A stretch of DNA of 64,000 bases, taken from the NCBI RefSeq assembly GCF_050433385.1, contig NZ_JBNPXI010000006.1, positions 62,001 through 126,000 on the forward strand. Reading direction: 5' to 3'. The stretch is from Brassicibacter mesophilus (GTDB lineage Bacteria; Bacillota; Clostridia; Tissierellales; Proteiniboraceae). The notes under the pieces were generated by a model that was not told the DNA's origin, ran no database searches, and worked only from the letters and a program-made list of their open reading frames with translations. The translations under genes and the position numbers were made by a program. This document shows, piece by piece, positions 1-10,300 of the stretch; positions within the stretch are counted from its first letter, which is position 1, and every line of letters starts with the position of its first letter.

Positions 1-501
1 TGATTCGTTGTCTACATTTTCTGGAACATCTCCAATTAACATTGATTTCTTTATTGTATCAACACAGTAAGCTGCCACTTTTCCACTTGCAGTTCTTATT
101 CTTTTAAAAGTAATTACTTTCTCATCTTCATTCATCTTAAGCTCATTTATCATATCCTTTGTGGGAACGTTTTCTTTTATATCAATCCATTCTGTTCCTG
201 GATCATATCCAAAGCTTTCTATTATCTCAGTAATACTTTCCAGCTTTTCAAGTCCACTCTCAATTTGAACTGGTCTTTTGTTTACAAAAGTACCTTTCCC
301 CTGTATTTTATATACTATTTTATCCTGCTCAAGAAGAGCCAATGCCTCTCTTACTGTGTATCTGCTTACCCCTAGCATATCCATAAGATTTGCCTCCGAT
401 GGTAACGTATCATCAGGCTGAAGACCTTCTTCTCTAATATATTCTATAATCTTTTCCTTAGCTTTCTGACTTAAGGGAATAGATTTTTCCTTTATTTTCA
501 T
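1..501 (-). CDS. GntR/HutC-family transcriptional regulator, C-terminus cut by window edge
   Basis: Cytoplasmic DNA-binding repressor of the GntR superfamily, HutC subfamily. The frame is open from the ATG at 501 to the left edge (167 residues visible). The N-terminal winged helix (about residues 8-75) is clear: LPSEANLMDMLGVSR followed by TVREALALLEQDKIVYKIQG and KGTFV. The part after about residue 80 looks like the start of a UTRA ligand-binding domain, with the run FKRIRTASGKVAAY. A purine-rich GAAGGGAG lies upstream of the ATG. HutC members usually sense a small metabolite and control a neighbouring catabolic or uptake gene. The likely target lies to the left, outside the window, so the ligand cannot be named. 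The C-terminal third is missing only because the window ends. Confidence 0.9.
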   Translation of the reverse strand, partial: MKIKEKSIPLSQKAKEKIIEYIREEGLQPDDTLPSEANLMDMLGVSRYTVREALALLEQDKIVYKIQGKGTFVNKRPVQIESGLEKLESITEIIESFGYDPGTEWIDIKENVPTKDMINELKMNEDEKVITFKRIRTASGKVAAYCVDTIKKSMLIGDVPENVDNES

Positions 502-781
502 ATTTAATTTTCTCCCTTCACTTGTCTGACATCTGATATCCTATAACTAATGCTATCATGTAAAAAATATTCTGTCAATATATTATGATGCAAATTTATA
601 TTCAAAATTTTTATTGTTTATGGCACTGTTCTAAACTGTTTTTAGTAAGATATATTATCTCTATCTATGTACTGTCTGTTACTAAGTATAATAACCTTGT
701 TGCCGAAGCATAATACTCTAAAAAGCTAATCTTATTTATATATGAAACGAAATAAATTTTTTAATAATTCACAATTTTTTG
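502..781. other. Intergenic stretch without a recognised gene
   Basis: This AT-rich divergent region separates the GntR-type gene (leftward) from gdhA (rightward). I see no ORF with a ribosome binding site, no clear hairpin terminator and no riboswitch-like conserved sequence. It must hold the promoter of the leftward gene, but no convincing -35/-10 pair stands out. Confidence 0.5.
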
Positions 782-809
782 TTGATTTTTGTTATATTTC
801 ATGTATAAT
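782..809 (+). promoter_or_regulatory. Sigma-A-type promoter of gdhA
   Basis: TTGATT at 782-787 and TATAAT at 804-809 are separated by 16 bp and lie about 45 bp upstream of the gdhA ATG. The -10 box is a perfect consensus match. The ribosome binding site AGGGGATG follows at 839-846. Confidence 0.6.
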
Positions 810-852
810 TATTAATAAATTATTTATAAATACTTATTTAGGGGATGATGCC

Positions 853-2190
853 ATGAAAGTAGTAGAAAATGTAATCAATGAAGTTATAAAGAAAAATCCA
901 GGAGAAACAGAATTTCATCAGACTATAGAAGAGGTGTTGCAATCTCTTGAACCTGTTATTGAAAAGCATCCTGAGTTTATTGACGAAGGTATACTTGAGA
1001 GATTGGTTGAACCTGAAAGACAAATAATATTTAGAGTTCCTTGGATAGATGATAATGGCAAAGTACGTGTCAATAAAGGATTTAGAGTTCAATTCAACAG
1101 TGCAATCGGGCCATATAAAGGAGGCGTTAGATTCCATCCATCAGTAAATCTAGGAATAATTAAATTTCTAGGATTTGAACAGATATTTAAAAACTCACTT
1201 ACAGGACTTCCTTTAGGCGGAGGGAAAGGTGGTTCAGATTTTGACCCTAAGGGTAAATCAGACAGAGAGATCATGAAATTCTGCCAAAGCTTTATGACAG
1301 AATTATATAGGCATGTAGGACAGGATACTGATATTCCTGCTGGAGATATTGGAGTAAGTTCTCGTGAAATAGGATACTTATTTGGCCAATATAAAAGAAT
1401 TAAAAACAGCTATGAAGCTGGAGTTCTAACAGGAAAAGGATTGAGCTCTGGAGGCTCTCTTGCTAGGAAAGAAGCAACTGGCTATGGTGTTGTTTATTTT
1501 GTTAAAGAAATGCTTTCTGCTAATAATATTGACATCAGTGGTAAAACTGCAATAATTTCTGGTTCTGGGAATGTAGCAATATATACATGTGAAAAAGCTC
1601 AGGAGTTTGGTGTTAATGTAGTTGCTATGTGTGATTCTAATGGATACGTATATGATAAGAATGGAATTAATATCGAAACGATAAAACAAATAAAAGAAGT
1701 AAAACGTGAAAGAATTAGCGAATACACAAAATATCATCCTGAAGCAGAGTATCACGAGGGGCAAAATAATATGTGGTCATTAAAATGTGATATCGCACTT
1801 CCTTGTGCAACTCAAAATGATATAGATACTTTAGAAGCTCAAAAGCTAATTGAGAATGGTGTTATTGCCATAGGTGAGGGCGCGAACATGCCTTGTACTC
1901 TTGATGCATTAAAACTTTTCCTGCAAAATAATGTATTAGTAGCTCCTTCAAAAGCTGCAAATGCTGGCGGTGTAGCTGTGTCAGGACTTGAAATGTCACA
2001 AAATAGTATAAGGCTATCTTGGAGTTTTGAAGAAGTAGACAAAAAGCTTAACGACATAATGATTAATATTTTTAAAGCAACAGACAATGCTGCTAAGGAA
2101 TATGGTGTACCTGGAAACTACATAGCAGGTGCAAATATTGCTGGTTTTATGAAGGTAGCAAAAGCTATGATGGAACAAGGGATAGTTTAA
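853..2190 (+). CDS. gdhA: Glutamate dehydrogenase, NADP-type (hexameric class I)
   Basis: Interconverts 2-oxoglutarate plus ammonia and glutamate in the cytoplasm. The chosen start is the ATG at 853, because AGGGGATG lies 7 bp before it. An in-frame upstream ATG at 742 would add 37 residues that do not resemble the family. The resulting 445 aa is the usual length for class I enzymes. GGGKGGSDFDP at about residues 122-132 carries the catalytic lysine (K125). KGGVRFHPSVN lies before it, and the Rossmann nucleotide-binding motif SGSGNVA lies near residue 240. The gene is monocistronic: a promoter precedes it and a perfect palindromic terminator follows directly. Whether it works in assimilation or in amino-acid fermentation cannot be told from sequence. 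Confidence 0.95.
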   Translation: MKVVENVINEVIKKNPGETEFHQTIEEVLQSLEPVIEKHPEFIDEGILERLVEPERQIIFRVPWIDDNGKVRVNKGFRVQFNSAIGPYKGGVRFHPSVNLGIIKFLGFEQIFKNSLTGLPLGGGKGGSDFDPKGKSDREIMKFCQSFMTELYRHVGQDTDIPAGDIGVSSREIGYLFGQYKRIKNSYEAGVLTGKGLSSGGSLARKEATGYGVVYFVKEMLSANNIDISGKTAIISGSGNVAIYTCEKAQEFGVNVVAMCDSNGYVYDKNGINIETIKQIKEVKRERISEYTKYHPEAEYHEGQNNMWSLKCDIALPCATQNDIDTLEAQKLIENGVIAIGEGANMPCTLDALKLFLQNNVLVAPSKAANAGGVAVSGLEMSQNSIRLSWSFEEVDKKLNDIMINIFKATDNAAKEYGVPGNYIAGANIAGFMKVAKAMMEQGIV

Positions 2191-2219
2191 AAAAAGTCAT
2201 ATGACTTTTTTTAAACTAT
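2182..2219. terminator. Bidirectional terminator between gdhA and the CDF gene
   Basis: A perfect 38-nt palindrome (arms 2182-2200 and 2201-2219) carries A/T runs in both directions, so it can end transcription of both convergent genes. It contains the stop codon of gdhA and the last codons of the convergent exporter gene. Confidence 0.8.
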
Positions 2220-3094
2220 TTGTCTAGCGTGTCAACTGGCTCTAAATGTACAATAGCTTCACTCACGCCTTCCAATTGTTCTTTTAGCATATCTTCAATG
2301 TTATGTGCAAGTCTATGAGAGTATTCAAGTGTGAAATCTTTGTTTATACCAACATGAAGGTCTATCATAATATGATTTTCTTTACCCCGAGTCCTAATTT
2401 TATGGCAATACCTTACCTCAGGAACCTTCATAACAAGCTCGTATATTTTTTCAGAATTTATCATTTTAGCATCTGATAAAACATTTATTCCTGGTATTAA
2501 TATCTCTAGTCCAGCTTTTATAATTAATATTGCAATCACTGCTGCTACTATTGCATCGATAAAAACAAGTCCAAATCTAACTGCTATCAAGCTTATTATT
2601 ACTGATATTGAAACATAAATATCACTTCTAGTATGCATGGCATCAGATATTAAAATACTGCTTTTTAATTCTTTCCCTTTTTTTGCTTCATATGTTGTAA
2701 CAAATATATTAATTACTAAAGTAACTACCATTATAATAAAGCTTAACGAGTTTATTTCAGGAGCTACTGGAGATTTTATCCTATCATACGCATTTATGAG
2801 AATTTTAAAAGATATAAAAAATAGTATTAAACTAATAACAATAGTTGATAATGTCTCAAATTTGTGATGCCCATAAGGATGATTTTCATCGGCAGGTCTT
2901 GAAGCTATCCATATCCCTACTAGTCCAACAATATTTGATGTACCATCAGAAAATGAATGATATCCGTCAGCTATCATACTTGACGTTTTAGTTATTATTC
3001 CATATATTATTTTGGCTGTTGCAACAAGTATATTTAGTAGTAATATTCCTAGAAGTACATTTCTTACTTTTACACAGTTGTTTTGCTCGACCAT
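2216..3094 (-). CDS. Cation diffusion facilitator (CDF) family metal exporter
   Basis: Inner-membrane proton-coupled exporter of divalent metal ions, as in the ZitB/FieF/MamB family. The start chosen is the ATG at 3094, since GGGGGAG sits just before it. A longer in-frame start 7 codons upstream has no such site. The 292 aa comprise about six membrane helices (residues 10-205) and a cytoplasmic dimerisation domain. Metal-site residues are visible in the second helix (DGYHSFSDGTSN) and the fifth helix (SDAMHTRSD). HPYGHHKFE lies in the loop between them. The C-terminal domain shows HDLHVGINKD-like spacing (MIDLHVGIN). The gene is single, convergent with gdhA. Metal specificity (Zn, Fe, Mn) cannot be decided from sequence. 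Confidence 0.9.
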   Translation of the reverse strand: MVEQNNCVKVRNVLLGILLLNILVATAKIIYGIITKTSSMIADGYHSFSDGTSNIVGLVGIWIASRPADENHPYGHHKFETLSTIVISLILFFISFKILINAYDRIKSPVAPEINSLSFIIMVVTLVINIFVTTYEAKKGKELKSSILISDAMHTRSDIYVSISVIISLIAVRFGLVFIDAIVAAVIAILIIKAGLEILIPGINVLSDAKMINSEKIYELVMKVPEVRYCHKIRTRGKENHIMIDLHVGINKDFTLEYSHRLAHNIEDMLKEQLEGVSEAIVHLEPVDTLDK

Positions 3095-3184
3095 ATTCTC
3101 CCCCACTTTTATCATATTCTAATATGATATTACCCAATATGTATTTATTTAAAATAGGCTACATGTTTTTTATACTAATTTATC

Positions 3185-4285
3185 TTAAATACTTCTACGC
3201 ACCAGATTTTTATTCTTTCCTTTTATAAATGATACAGACAATAAAATAATTACTAAAACTATCTGAAATAATGCTGAATAATATGGCCATATTTCATGTG
3301 ACCATTCAAAATATTCAAGTGTCCCATCATACATTGCATATGAAAGATTAACAATATTTAGTGCTACTACAGTTACAATAGACCTATACTCAGAAAGTTT
3401 AAATATCCCTGTTATTCCTCTGCATGCTACTAATAAATATATGCTCAACTTTATAAAAGTACCTAATGAAAAGAAAATTGCTGATATTATTTCAAGCCTT
3501 TGTAGAAAATTTCCTATGTCTATTTTAGCAAAAGTTGAATATGATGGATATAATTCCACTAAAGCATTAGATACACCTAAAACTAATAAATCAAATATAG
3601 AAATTATGATTAATATAATACCCCCTAATAATAGTCCAAAAGAATAAATTTTAGTAGATGAATCTACATTTCTAAGATGAGAAAAAACCGTTATAAAAAT
3701 AACAAGTTCTCCAAATGGAAATGAAAATGCTGAAAATGCTCCTTTCAATACAGGTCTCATTCCATTATACAAAACTGGCTTAATATTTTCAGGATGAATT
3801 TTAGGTAATAACAATATTGCGCCTATTAAAACAAAAAATATAAAAACAATTATAAAAACTTCATTCACCTTACTCAAAGTTTCAATGCCATCACGAATAA
3901 CAAATGTGCAAAGAAGAACTAAAAACATCACTATTATTATAAAAGGAGTTTCAGGAATTGAAACTGTAGTCACAAACGTAGAGTAATTCCTAGCTATTTC
4001 AGCAGCATCATGTATAAAATACCAAGTATATAATATACTTATTATCTTACCTATAACATTTCCAAAGCATATCTCAAGAATTTCATATAAATCTTTTCCA
4101 GGAAATATCCTATTTATCTTAGCACAAATAAGTCCTATAATAAAAGCCATGCCAATAGATAATATATTAGCTATCCATAAATCCCTACCTGCTTCAAAAG
4201 CTAAAGTATATATGGCCGATGTTCCTATTATTAGCATTGCAACAAGTCCAATTCCTTGTCTTTCAGTAATAACCTCTTTGGTCAT
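3185..4285 (-). CDS. Spore germination permease, GerAB/YndE family (orphan B subunit)
   Basis: Integral membrane protein of the APC-related spore germination family, the B subunit of Ger receptors, which senses germinants in the spore inner membrane. The 366 aa hold about ten hydrophobic segments, the usual family length. The N-terminus ITERQGIGLVAMLIIGTSA is typical. GGAGG lies 7 bp before the ATG at 4285. Ger receptors normally come as A-B-C operons. Here neither a GerAA-like nor a GerAC-like gene is adjacent, so this is either an orphan subunit pairing with a distant receptor or a relic. It is transcribed divergently from the beta-CASP gene. Confidence 0.85.
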   Translation of the reverse strand: MTKEVITERQGIGLVAMLIIGTSAIYTLAFEAGRDLWIANILSIGMAFIIGLICAKINRIFPGKDLYEILEICFGNVIGKIISILYTWYFIHDAAEIARNYSTFVTTVSIPETPFIIIVMFLVLLCTFVIRDGIETLSKVNEVFIIVFIFFVLIGAILLLPKIHPENIKPVLYNGMRPVLKGAFSAFSFPFGELVIFITVFSHLRNVDSSTKIYSFGLLLGGIILIIISIFDLLVLGVSNALVELYPSYSTFAKIDIGNFLQRLEIISAIFFSLGTFIKLSIYLLVACRGITGIFKLSEYRSIVTVVALNIVNLSYAMYDGTLEYFEWSHEIWPYYSALFQIVLVIILLSVSFIKGKNKNLVRRSI

Positions 4286-4431
4286 TTCATTCCTCCATTA
4301 AATTATTATTATATTATTTGCTAATGATAGAAATAATACTCGCCAAAGATTCTGAATAATTACAATCTTTTTTCAGAAATATTCAATGAATATGATATAA
4401 TAATAAAAAGCCAGTATAGGGGGTTACTTTT

Positions 4432-6063
4432 ATGAGAATACAATTTTTAGGTGCTGCAAAGGTTGTTACAGGTTCTAACTACTTGATCACTACTAATAAA
4501 TATAAAATTCTTCTTGACTGTGGTATGTTTCAAGGAAGTGAGCAGCTAGAAAAATTAAACTATGAAGATTTCCAATTCAATCCATCAGAAATTGACTTTG
4601 TTATTTTGAGTCACGCCCACATTGATCACAGTGGAAGAATCCCTAAGCTAGTAAAAGAAGGCTTTGAAGGAAAAATATTTTGTACACAAGCAACTAGCGA
4701 CTTATGCGAAATAATGCTAGTGGATAGTGGACATATACAAGAGTCTGACGCAGAATGGGAAAATAGAAAGAGAAAGAGAGCTGGAAAACCGCTTATTGAA
4801 CCATTATATACTGCAAGAGATGCAGCACTAAGTCTTAAATACTTTAGTCCCGCTTTATATGACCAAAAAATAAAAATCAACGAAGACATATCAATCAGGT
4901 TCAAGGATGCCGGCCATATATTAGGTTCATCTATAGTAGAGCTTTGGATTAATGAAAATAACAAAGCAGTGAAGATAGTATTTTCTGGTGATATAGGAAT
5001 GAAAGACAGACCTATAATTAAAGATCCTGAATATATAGAAGAAGCTGATTATTTGATTTTGGAATCGACATATGGTGATAGGATTCATGAGAATGTAAAT
5101 AAAAGAGTTGAAGAATTAACAGATATAATTAATGAAACTGTACTGCGAGGCGGTACTGTGATCATACCATCGTTTGCAGTAGGTAGAACTCAAGAATTAA
5201 TATATGAGCTTAATAAGTATTATGAGTATAATGATGAACTAGAAACATTTATGAAAATACCTATATATATTGATAGTCCTATGGCTGTATCTGCTACTGA
5301 AATTTTTCAAAAAAACTCCTATTGCTTTGATGATGAAACGAAGAAGCTTATATTAAATGGTGACAATCCATTTGAATTTGAAAATCTTCACTATGTAAAA
5401 AGCCAAGAAGAATCTATGAGACTAAATAATTATTCATTTCCTAAAGTAATTATCTCAGCTAGTGGAATGTGTACTGCTGGGCGAGTACGCCATCATTTGA
5501 AGCATAATCTATGGAAAAAGAAGAATAGTGTTATTTTCGTAGGCTATCAAGCTGAAGGTACTTTAGGAAGAATATTAAAGGATGGATCTAAAAAAGTAAA
5601 AATTCTAGGTGAAGATATTGTTGTAGATGCTGAAATTCATAGCATAGAAGGCTTTTCAGGACATACTGATCAAGTAGGATTAATCGACTGGGTTAAAGGA
5701 TTTAAGAAGCTTCCAAAGGAGATTTTTATAGTTCATGGTGAGGATAATTCTTCAGAAGCTCTAGCAAAACTAATATCTACTCAGTTCAATGTGAAAACTA
5801 TTATACCTACTATGGGATACTCTTATGAAATAAAAGAAGATATGATAGAAAGTAACGGTAAAAACTTGATGGAAGCAATTAAGCTTAAAGAAAGTATCAA
5901 GGAAGAGCTTCAAGAGGTTTATGATCAATTTGAAAGTCTTGTTACAAAAACTGATTTAATGATTGATGAAAAGCGATTAAAAACTGATTACGATGAACTA
6001 AAAAATAAGCTAATTGAGTTACAGCAAAAACTACTTGATATTAATATGATAATAAGTGACTAA
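4432..6063 (+). CDS. Beta-CASP metallo-beta-lactamase-fold (putative) ribonuclease
   Basis: Cytoplasmic metal-dependent hydrolase of the Ysh1/COG1236 type, a family of RNA-processing nucleases. The metallo-beta-lactamase domain comes first (about residues 1-200), with the zinc motif LSHAHIDHSGRIP near residue 60 and AGHILGSS and FSGDIG further on. A beta-CASP insertion follows (about 200-370). The conserved SASGMCTAGRVRHHL and the RMMBL segment HSIEGFSGHTDQ complete the fold at about 380-460. A lysine- and glutamate-rich helical tail of about 80 residues is unusual beyond the common core. A TAGGGGG site precedes the ATG. The gene is monocistronic and ends at a shared terminator. The exact RNA substrate is unknown. 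Confidence 0.85.
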   Translation: MRIQFLGAAKVVTGSNYLITTNKYKILLDCGMFQGSEQLEKLNYEDFQFNPSEIDFVILSHAHIDHSGRIPKLVKEGFEGKIFCTQATSDLCEIMLVDSGHIQESDAEWENRKRKRAGKPLIEPLYTARDAALSLKYFSPALYDQKIKINEDISIRFKDAGHILGSSIVELWINENNKAVKIVFSGDIGMKDRPIIKDPEYIEEADYLILESTYGDRIHENVNKRVEELTDIINETVLRGGTVIIPSFAVGRTQELIYELNKYYEYNDELETFMKIPIYIDSPMAVSATEIFQKNSYCFDDETKKLILNGDNPFEFENLHYVKSQEESMRLNNYSFPKVIISASGMCTAGRVRHHLKHNLWKKKNSVIFVGYQAEGTLGRILKDGSKKVKILGEDIVVDAEIHSIEGFSGHTDQVGLIDWVKGFKKLPKEIFIVHGEDNSSEALAKLISTQFNVKTIIPTMGYSYEIKEDMIESNGKNLMEAIKLKESIKEELQEVYDQFESLVTKTDLMIDEKRLKTDYDELKNKLIELQQKLLDINMIISD

Positions 6064-6074
6064 ACTATAAACAG

Positions 6075-6111
6075 AAACAGGGCTTAAATTCAATAAATTT
6101 GAGCCCTGTTT
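6075..6111. terminator. Bidirectional terminator between convergent genes
   Basis: Arms 6075-6090 and 6096-6111 pair over 16 positions with one G:T wobble. A and T runs flank the stem, so it can serve both the beta-CASP gene (+) and the convergent metallo-hydrolase (-). Confidence 0.8.
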
Positions 6112-6121
6112 AATTGTTCTA

Positions 6122-6889
6122 TTAAACTAATTGTTTTATATTAATACTATGATATCTTAATGATTCGTAATTTTCTATGCTTTGTCTTAAGCAATCTTCT
6201 AGTGCCAATTTGCCTTTTGACTGATCTACTTTTTTTAAATAATATATTCTATCAAATATTGTATCCTTTATTTTTTTCTTGTCATACAAAACTTCACCAT
6301 GAGAAGGTATAACTATGTTATATTCTAATTCAGCAACCATGTTAAGGCTTTCAATATGTTCTTTAAAATTTCCATCATCTGAAATATACGGAATCATGTC
6401 CTTACCGTTATGGGATTTCATTATTAAATCTCCAACATGTATTATTTCATAATCTATTACTGTGCTAATGCTGCATTTACAGTGACCAGGTGTATGTATA
6501 AAACTCAAATTATGGGTACCAAACTTAAGTCCTCCTTTTTCACCCATCAATATATTTGGCTCAATAAATTCTTCATCTGGAAACCATACTTTACATCTCT
6601 CAAGGTTATATTTGTAAAGTTTACTGCCAATAAAGCTGCATCCTTTAAACACTTTACATCCACTTATGTGGTCAGGATGATAATGAGATAAGACTACAAG
6701 TTCTACACTTATGCCATTATCCATCAAGTCCTTCTTCACTAGTCGAGCCTGCTCTTCGTATCCAGTGTCTATTATTAATGCTCTGTTCCCATCAACAATA
6801 GCTGTTATGTTAATATTGAAATCAGTTTTTATATTATTATCATTGAATTCATATAAAAATATATTCTCTTTTATATCTATCTTTTTCAT
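6122..6889 (-). CDS. Metallo-beta-lactamase-fold hydrolase
   Basis: Small cytoplasmic metallo-hydrolase of the general MBL superfamily. The start chosen is the ATG at 6889, with AGGAGG placed 7 bp upstream. A longer in-frame ORF start 17 codons earlier lacks a site. The 255 aa include the zinc motif LSHYHPDHISG near residue 65, HTPGHCKCS near 145 and the later ligands VGDLIM and PSHGEVL. This pattern is shared by glyoxalase II-like and lactonase-like enzymes, so the substrate cannot be assigned. It is unlinked to any pathway here, standing between two terminators. Confidence 0.85.
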   Translation of the reverse strand: MKKIDIKENIFLYEFNDNNIKTDFNINITAIVDGNRALIIDTGYEEQARLVKKDLMDNGISVELVVLSHYHPDHISGCKVFKGCSFIGSKLYKYNLERCKVWFPDEEFIEPNILMGEKGGLKFGTHNLSFIHTPGHCKCSISTVIDYEIIHVGDLIMKSHNGKDMIPYISDDGNFKEHIESLNMVAELEYNIVIPSHGEVLYDKKKIKDTIFDRIYYLKKVDQSKGKLALEDCLRQSIENYESLRYHSINIKQLV

Positions 6890-7095
6890 TTGATAACCTC
6901 CTAAAACTATCTTGATAACGTTTTCCTCATTCAAATACAATTATACTATATTTACACTTAAAACTGAAGTGCCTGAATATACATTAGATAATATATACAA
7001 TATAATTTTTTTATCCTTAATTTGCCTTGTATCCTTATGATGATAATGCAAAAGATAATATTAAATATATAAACATATTTGAAGAGGTGATTTTT

Positions 7096-7314
7096 TTGAG
7101 TAGAAACCCTGTAGACCCTAATGCTATAAGTGCTCTTAATCAGATGAAACTGGAAATAGCAAATGAACTAGGAATCACGAATAATTTTACAAATAATAGT
7201 GGTAGTATAGATGAGTCTGTACAAAATATTTTTTATGCAGGTAGCGTTGGTGGAAATATGACAAGAAGACTAGTGGAATTAGGAGAAAAGCAGCTAATTG
7301 ACAAGAACAAATAG
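7096..7314 (+). CDS. Alpha/beta-type small acid-soluble spore protein
   Basis: Protects spore DNA by coating it and supplies amino acids on germination. The start is the TTG at 7096: GAAGAGGTGAT at 7081-7091 gives proper spacing, and the frame then encodes MSRNPVDPNAISALNQMK, 72 aa in all. The conserved first block with the germination-protease region (MKLEIANELGI) and the second block (GSVGGNMTRRLVELGEKQL) are intact. Compared with typical members, about ten extra residues lie between the two blocks (the stretch around SIDESVQNIFYA). It is followed by a strong hairpin. Expression is expected in the forespore under sigma-G, but no sigma-G box was confirmed. Confidence 0.9.
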   Translation: MSRNPVDPNAISALNQMKLEIANELGITNNFTNNSGSIDESVQNIFYAGSVGGNMTRRLVELGEKQLIDKNK

Positions 7315-7320
7315 AAGTAG

Positions 7321-7344
7321 ATAAAGCCCTTTAAAGGGCTTTAT
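7321..7344. terminator. Bidirectional terminator
   Basis: A perfect 24-nt palindrome (ATAAAGCCCTTT and its complement) lies between the spore protein gene and the convergent sensor kinase gene, ending one base before the kinase stop codon. Confidence 0.75.
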
Positions 7345-10300
7345 CTAAAGTTCAGACATTTCAATATTTATATTGTTTATTCCTGAATTATCTGCTCTAG
7401 TAGAACATGTCTCTGATTTAAAGGTTTTAGGAAATTCATCATTTTGAACTGGTAGCTCTATAATAAATTCACTACCTTTATTTTCTTCACTCACTACCCT
7501 TATGGTTCCTCCGTGTAATTCTACAAGAGATTTCACTAAGCTTAAACCTATTCCACTGCCACCATTTGATTTTGAAAGATTATCATCCGCCTGCTTAAAT
7601 CTTTCAAATATTATGTCTTGCTTATCTTTTGGTATACCTATACCGTCATCTTTAATAGAGATCCTTACCATATTTTCACTTTCTCCATAGATATTTACCC
7701 AGACATTTCCTCCTCTAGGTGTAAACTTTATAGCATTTGATACAATATTTAATACTACTCTTTCTATTTCTATAGGATCGCATTCTATTAGCTTCTCTTC
7801 TACATCAGTATCTATAATTAGATTTAATTCTTTCTGACTTGCATATTCCTTCATGGATAATACTAATTCTTCAACTAAATAGACAATATCTGTTTTCTCA
7901 AGATTTAGCTTATATTGTTTTGCCTCAATCTTAGTTACATCTATAAGATTATTTACTACTTTTAGCAGCCTAAAACAATTTTTCTTGATAATAAATATAT
8001 GATTTTTAATATTGTCCACTAATTTAACTGTATCATCCTTCTTTACATAAACTTCAGATAATTGTAATGTGCTTAAAATGACATTTAAAGGAGTTCTTAA
8101 TTCGTGTGAAAGATTTACAAAGAAATCATTCTTAAATCTTTCATTTTCGATGATTTCATTATATAGTCTTTCATTTTCCTTGATGTTTTTCTTAAGTTCT
8201 AACTCGACTTTCATACGCTCATTAATTTCGTTTAACAAATGCTCATTAGTTTTATTAAGCTCTGATGTTCTTTCATGAACTTGGATTTCTAGAATGTTTA
8301 CATAGTTAACAATAAAAAACAATAATCCTATTAATAGTAATGCGTACATACAATACGCCCACCACGTCCTCCATGGCGGCATGTCAACACTAACCTTTAC
8401 TGTTGCTTCAGTATCACTCCATACTCCATCACTATTTGCTCCTTTAACTTTAAATACATAGTTTCCACCATCTAGGTTAGTGTAGCTGGCATAGTGCCTA
8501 GTACCAGAATATATCCAGTCTTTGTCAAAGCCTTCAAGCATATAAGCGTATTGATTTTTTGAAGGATTCTTAAAATCTATTACAACAAAGTCAAATGAGA
8601 TAAAATTTTCTTTGTATGATAATCTGATTTCATCACTATAATTTCTAGGTTTATCAAAAACTCTGAAATCAGTTATTATAACATCAGAGGCCTTTTCACT
8701 ATTTTTAACCCTGCTTGGGTGAAAAGCATTTAGCCCATTTAGCCCGCCAAAGAACATTTCTCCACTCTTACTTCTAAAGAAAGCATTGGCATTAAATTCG
8801 TTTCCTTGCAATCCATCCATTACAGTATAATTAGTAAATGACTCGGTATCAGGATTGAATCTTGATATTCCATTGTTAGTGCTTAGCCATAAGTTTTCAT
8901 CATTATCCTCTAATATACCATAAATAAAATTATTAGGAAGTCCATTTTTTTCTGAATATACCTTAAAACTTTGATTATTAGAATCGAATATATTTAAACC
9001 GTTGTTTGTAGCTATCCAAAGTCGTCCTTTTCTATCTTCATAAATGCACTTAACACTATTGTGACTTATACTATTACTGTCATTAAGATCATTGGTATAG
9101 GATTTAAACGTATTATTATGTATATCAAACAGGTTAAGTCCTCCGCCTACAGTTCCTATCCAAAGGTTCTTTTTGCTGTCCTCATAAATATATCTCACAT
9201 AGTCATTACTTATATCGCTGTTCAAAGTTGTAAAATGAGTAAATGTTTCTTTTTCCCTATCAAATAGCTCTAGACCGCCCTTTGTTCCAATCCATAAGTC
9301 GTTTTTCGAATCTTCATATATGTAAGTTACTTTATTATCTATAATTGAGCTAGGATTAGTATCATCAGTAGTGTATCGTTTAAACTTTTCTGCTTGTCTA
9401 TCAAATCTATTAAGACCATTTTCAGTACCTATCCACAATATTCCATTTTTATCTTCATATATGGAATAAACTCTATTTGCACTAATTGATTTAACGTCCT
9501 TTGCATTATATGTATAGTGCTTAATCTTATTGTTTTTTCTATCAACCCTGCTTAAGCCACCATCATATGTACCAATCCATAATATATCAGATTTATCTTC
9601 ATATATAGAAAATACTGCATCATCATTTAATAAAGAGTTAGGTAAGTCTTCTTCTTTTTTATAATGTAGAAAAACTTGTTTTGGGTTAAACCTACTGACT
9701 CCAGCATCATATGTTCCTACCCATATTATTCCCGAGTTATCTTCGTATATAGAAATAACATCATTACTTTTCATACTATATTGATTATCAGGCTCTTTTA
9801 CATAGCTAATAAACCGCTCTGCTTCTCTATCATACTTTACTAAACCAAGACCATCTGTGCCTATCCAAATGTTTTCGTTACTATCTTCATATATCGATTG
9901 TATCCTATGAGCTTTTAAGTTGTTTTGTCTATTATTCCCATCATTGTATCTTATGAATTTACCTGTTTGTCTTTCAAATCTGTTTAGTCCACCGTCATGT
10001 GTTCCAATCCATAGCTGTCCTTTATTATCTTCATATATAGCATATATTGAATCATTGCTTAAAGTGTTAGGATCGTTTGGATCATTTCTATAAACAGTAA
10101 ATTCTCCAGTATTTTTATCAAATTTATTAAGACCATCTTCAGTACCTATCCATAGTGTTCCTTCTCTATCCTGTCTTATTACAACTATACGATTATCACT
10201 TATAGTTGTAGAATTCTGGGGATCGTTATTATATCTAGTGAACTGGTCTGTCTCTCTATCCAGCTTATTTAATCCCCCTCCATATGTTCCAATCCAAAGA

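Noticed and set aside
742..852. Upstream extension of gdhA (37 residues)
   Set aside because: It overlaps the promoter and does not resemble the family; the ATG at 853 has the proper site.
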